Shown one piece after another: positions 62,116 to 62,465 of a stretch of DNA of 62,465 bases. Where the stretch lies: assembly GCF_001400735.1 (NCBI RefSeq), contig NZ_LJPW01000139.1, forward strand, positions 1 through 62,465, given 5' to 3'. The translations under genes and the position numbers were made by a program. The stretch is from Pseudomonas caricapapayae (GTDB taxonomy: Bacteria; Pseudomonadota; Gammaproteobacteria; Pseudomonadales; Pseudomonadaceae). Below the pieces are notes generated by a model. It made no database searches and was not told the DNA's origin. It saw only the letters and a program-made list of their open reading frames with translations. How positions within the stretch are numbered: position 1 is the first letter of the stretch; each line of letters opens with the position of its first letter.

Positions 62116-62465
62116 ATGGCCCGTTTTGAACTGCAGAAACTTTACATCGATGGCGGTTATGTCGATGCCAGCAATCCCGAAACCTTCGACGCCATCAACC
62201 CGGCGAACGGCGAAGTACTGGCGCAGATCCAGCGCGCCGGCAAAGACGACGTCGAGCGCGCAGTCGTGGCTGCTGAAAAAGGCCAGAAAATCTGGGCTGC
62301 GATGACTGCCGTCGAGCGTTCGCGGATTCTGCGTCGTGCCGTCGACATTCTGCGTGAGCGCAACGATGAACTGGCGGCTCTGGAAACGCTGGACACCGGC
62401 AAGGCCATCTCCGAAACCCGCTTCGTGGATATCGTGACCGGCGCCGACGTGCTGGAATATTACGC
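62116..62465 (+). CDS. betB: Betaine aldehyde dehydrogenase, 5' part cut by window edge
   Basis: The first 116 codons of an aldehyde dehydrogenase are visible: MARFELQKLYIDGGYVDASN, then FDAINPANGEVLAQIQRAG and LAALETLDTGKAISETRFVD. This is the opening of BetB, which oxidises betaine aldehyde to glycine betaine. The catalytic cysteine lies outside the window. Placement after betI confirms it; betA is expected further right. Confidence 0.96.
   Translation, partial: MARFELQKLYIDGGYVDASNPETFDAINPANGEVLAQIQRAGKDDVERAVVAAEKGQKIWAAMTAVERSRILRRAVDILRERNDELAALETLDTGKAISETRFVDIVTGADVLEYY

Overview
This is a stretch of a Pseudomonas chromosome, most likely from the Pseudomonas syringae group. The evidence is GC-rich Pseudomonas-style coding sequence, near-complete agreement with remembered Pseudomonas gene blocks (metK-tkt-epd-pgk-fba, dgcA/dgcB/ETF, gbcA/gbcB, mutM-coaD, M16 pair-rsmD, ftsYEX-rpoH, thiSG-trmB, betI-betB) and short palindromic intergenic repeats of the kind common in this species group. 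Almost everything is core or conserved accessory genome. I see no prophage, insertion sequence, integron, CRISPR array, tRNA or rRNA.

Layout. 1-11.5 kb: the end of ligB, a regulator-metK operon with a perfect 26-bp palindrome in front of it, then transketolase, erythrose-4-phosphate dehydrogenase, phosphoglycerate kinase, three small secreted or lipoprotein genes (one MliC-like) and class II aldolase, followed by a DUF3010 gene and an LprI-like gene. 11.7-24.8 kb: dimethylglycine and glycine betaine catabolism (M19-family protein, accessory protein, dgcA, dgcB, a dedicated ETF pair, then gbcA and gbcB divergently), interrupted by a GH18 chitinase. A striking cluster of DnaA boxes covers the ETF genes and the gap after them. 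25-45 kb: small Pseudomonas-specific genes, rlmJ, msrA, a large GGDEF/EAL protein, an MFS exporter, a TldD/PmbA-type pair, a broken threonine aldolase gene, a TraX-like gene, rlmI, a PfpI-family gene, an HDOD gene, mutM, ferredoxin, coaD, a TetR regulator, a sulfurtransferase and a YheT-type hydrolase. 45-58 kb: rsmD with two M16 peptidase-like genes, ftsY-ftsE-ftsX-rpoH, mtgA, thiS-thiG-trmB, a phosphorylcholine phosphatase-like gene and folA. 58-62.5 kb: a DUF2868/GTPase pair of unknown function, then betI and the start of betB.

The genes work together in a choline theme. A periplasmic phosphorylcholine phosphatase would release choline. betB (with betA expected beyond the window) makes glycine betaine under BetI control. 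GbcAB demethylates it to dimethylglycine and DgcAB takes that to sarcosine, with electrons passed to the ETF pair. MetK and its ArsR-methyltransferase regulator belong to the linked methyl cycle.

The most unusual signal is non-coding. Seven perfect 9-bp DnaA boxes (TGTGGATAA in either orientation), plus several one-mismatch boxes, lie within 1.93 kb at 17967-19891. I found no perfect copy elsewhere in the window. Three boxes in the gap after etfB each begin a 43-bp imperfect repeat. This looks like a DnaA-titrating or reactivating locus, or a cryptic second origin. All functions are inferred from sequence alone; nothing was searched or computed.
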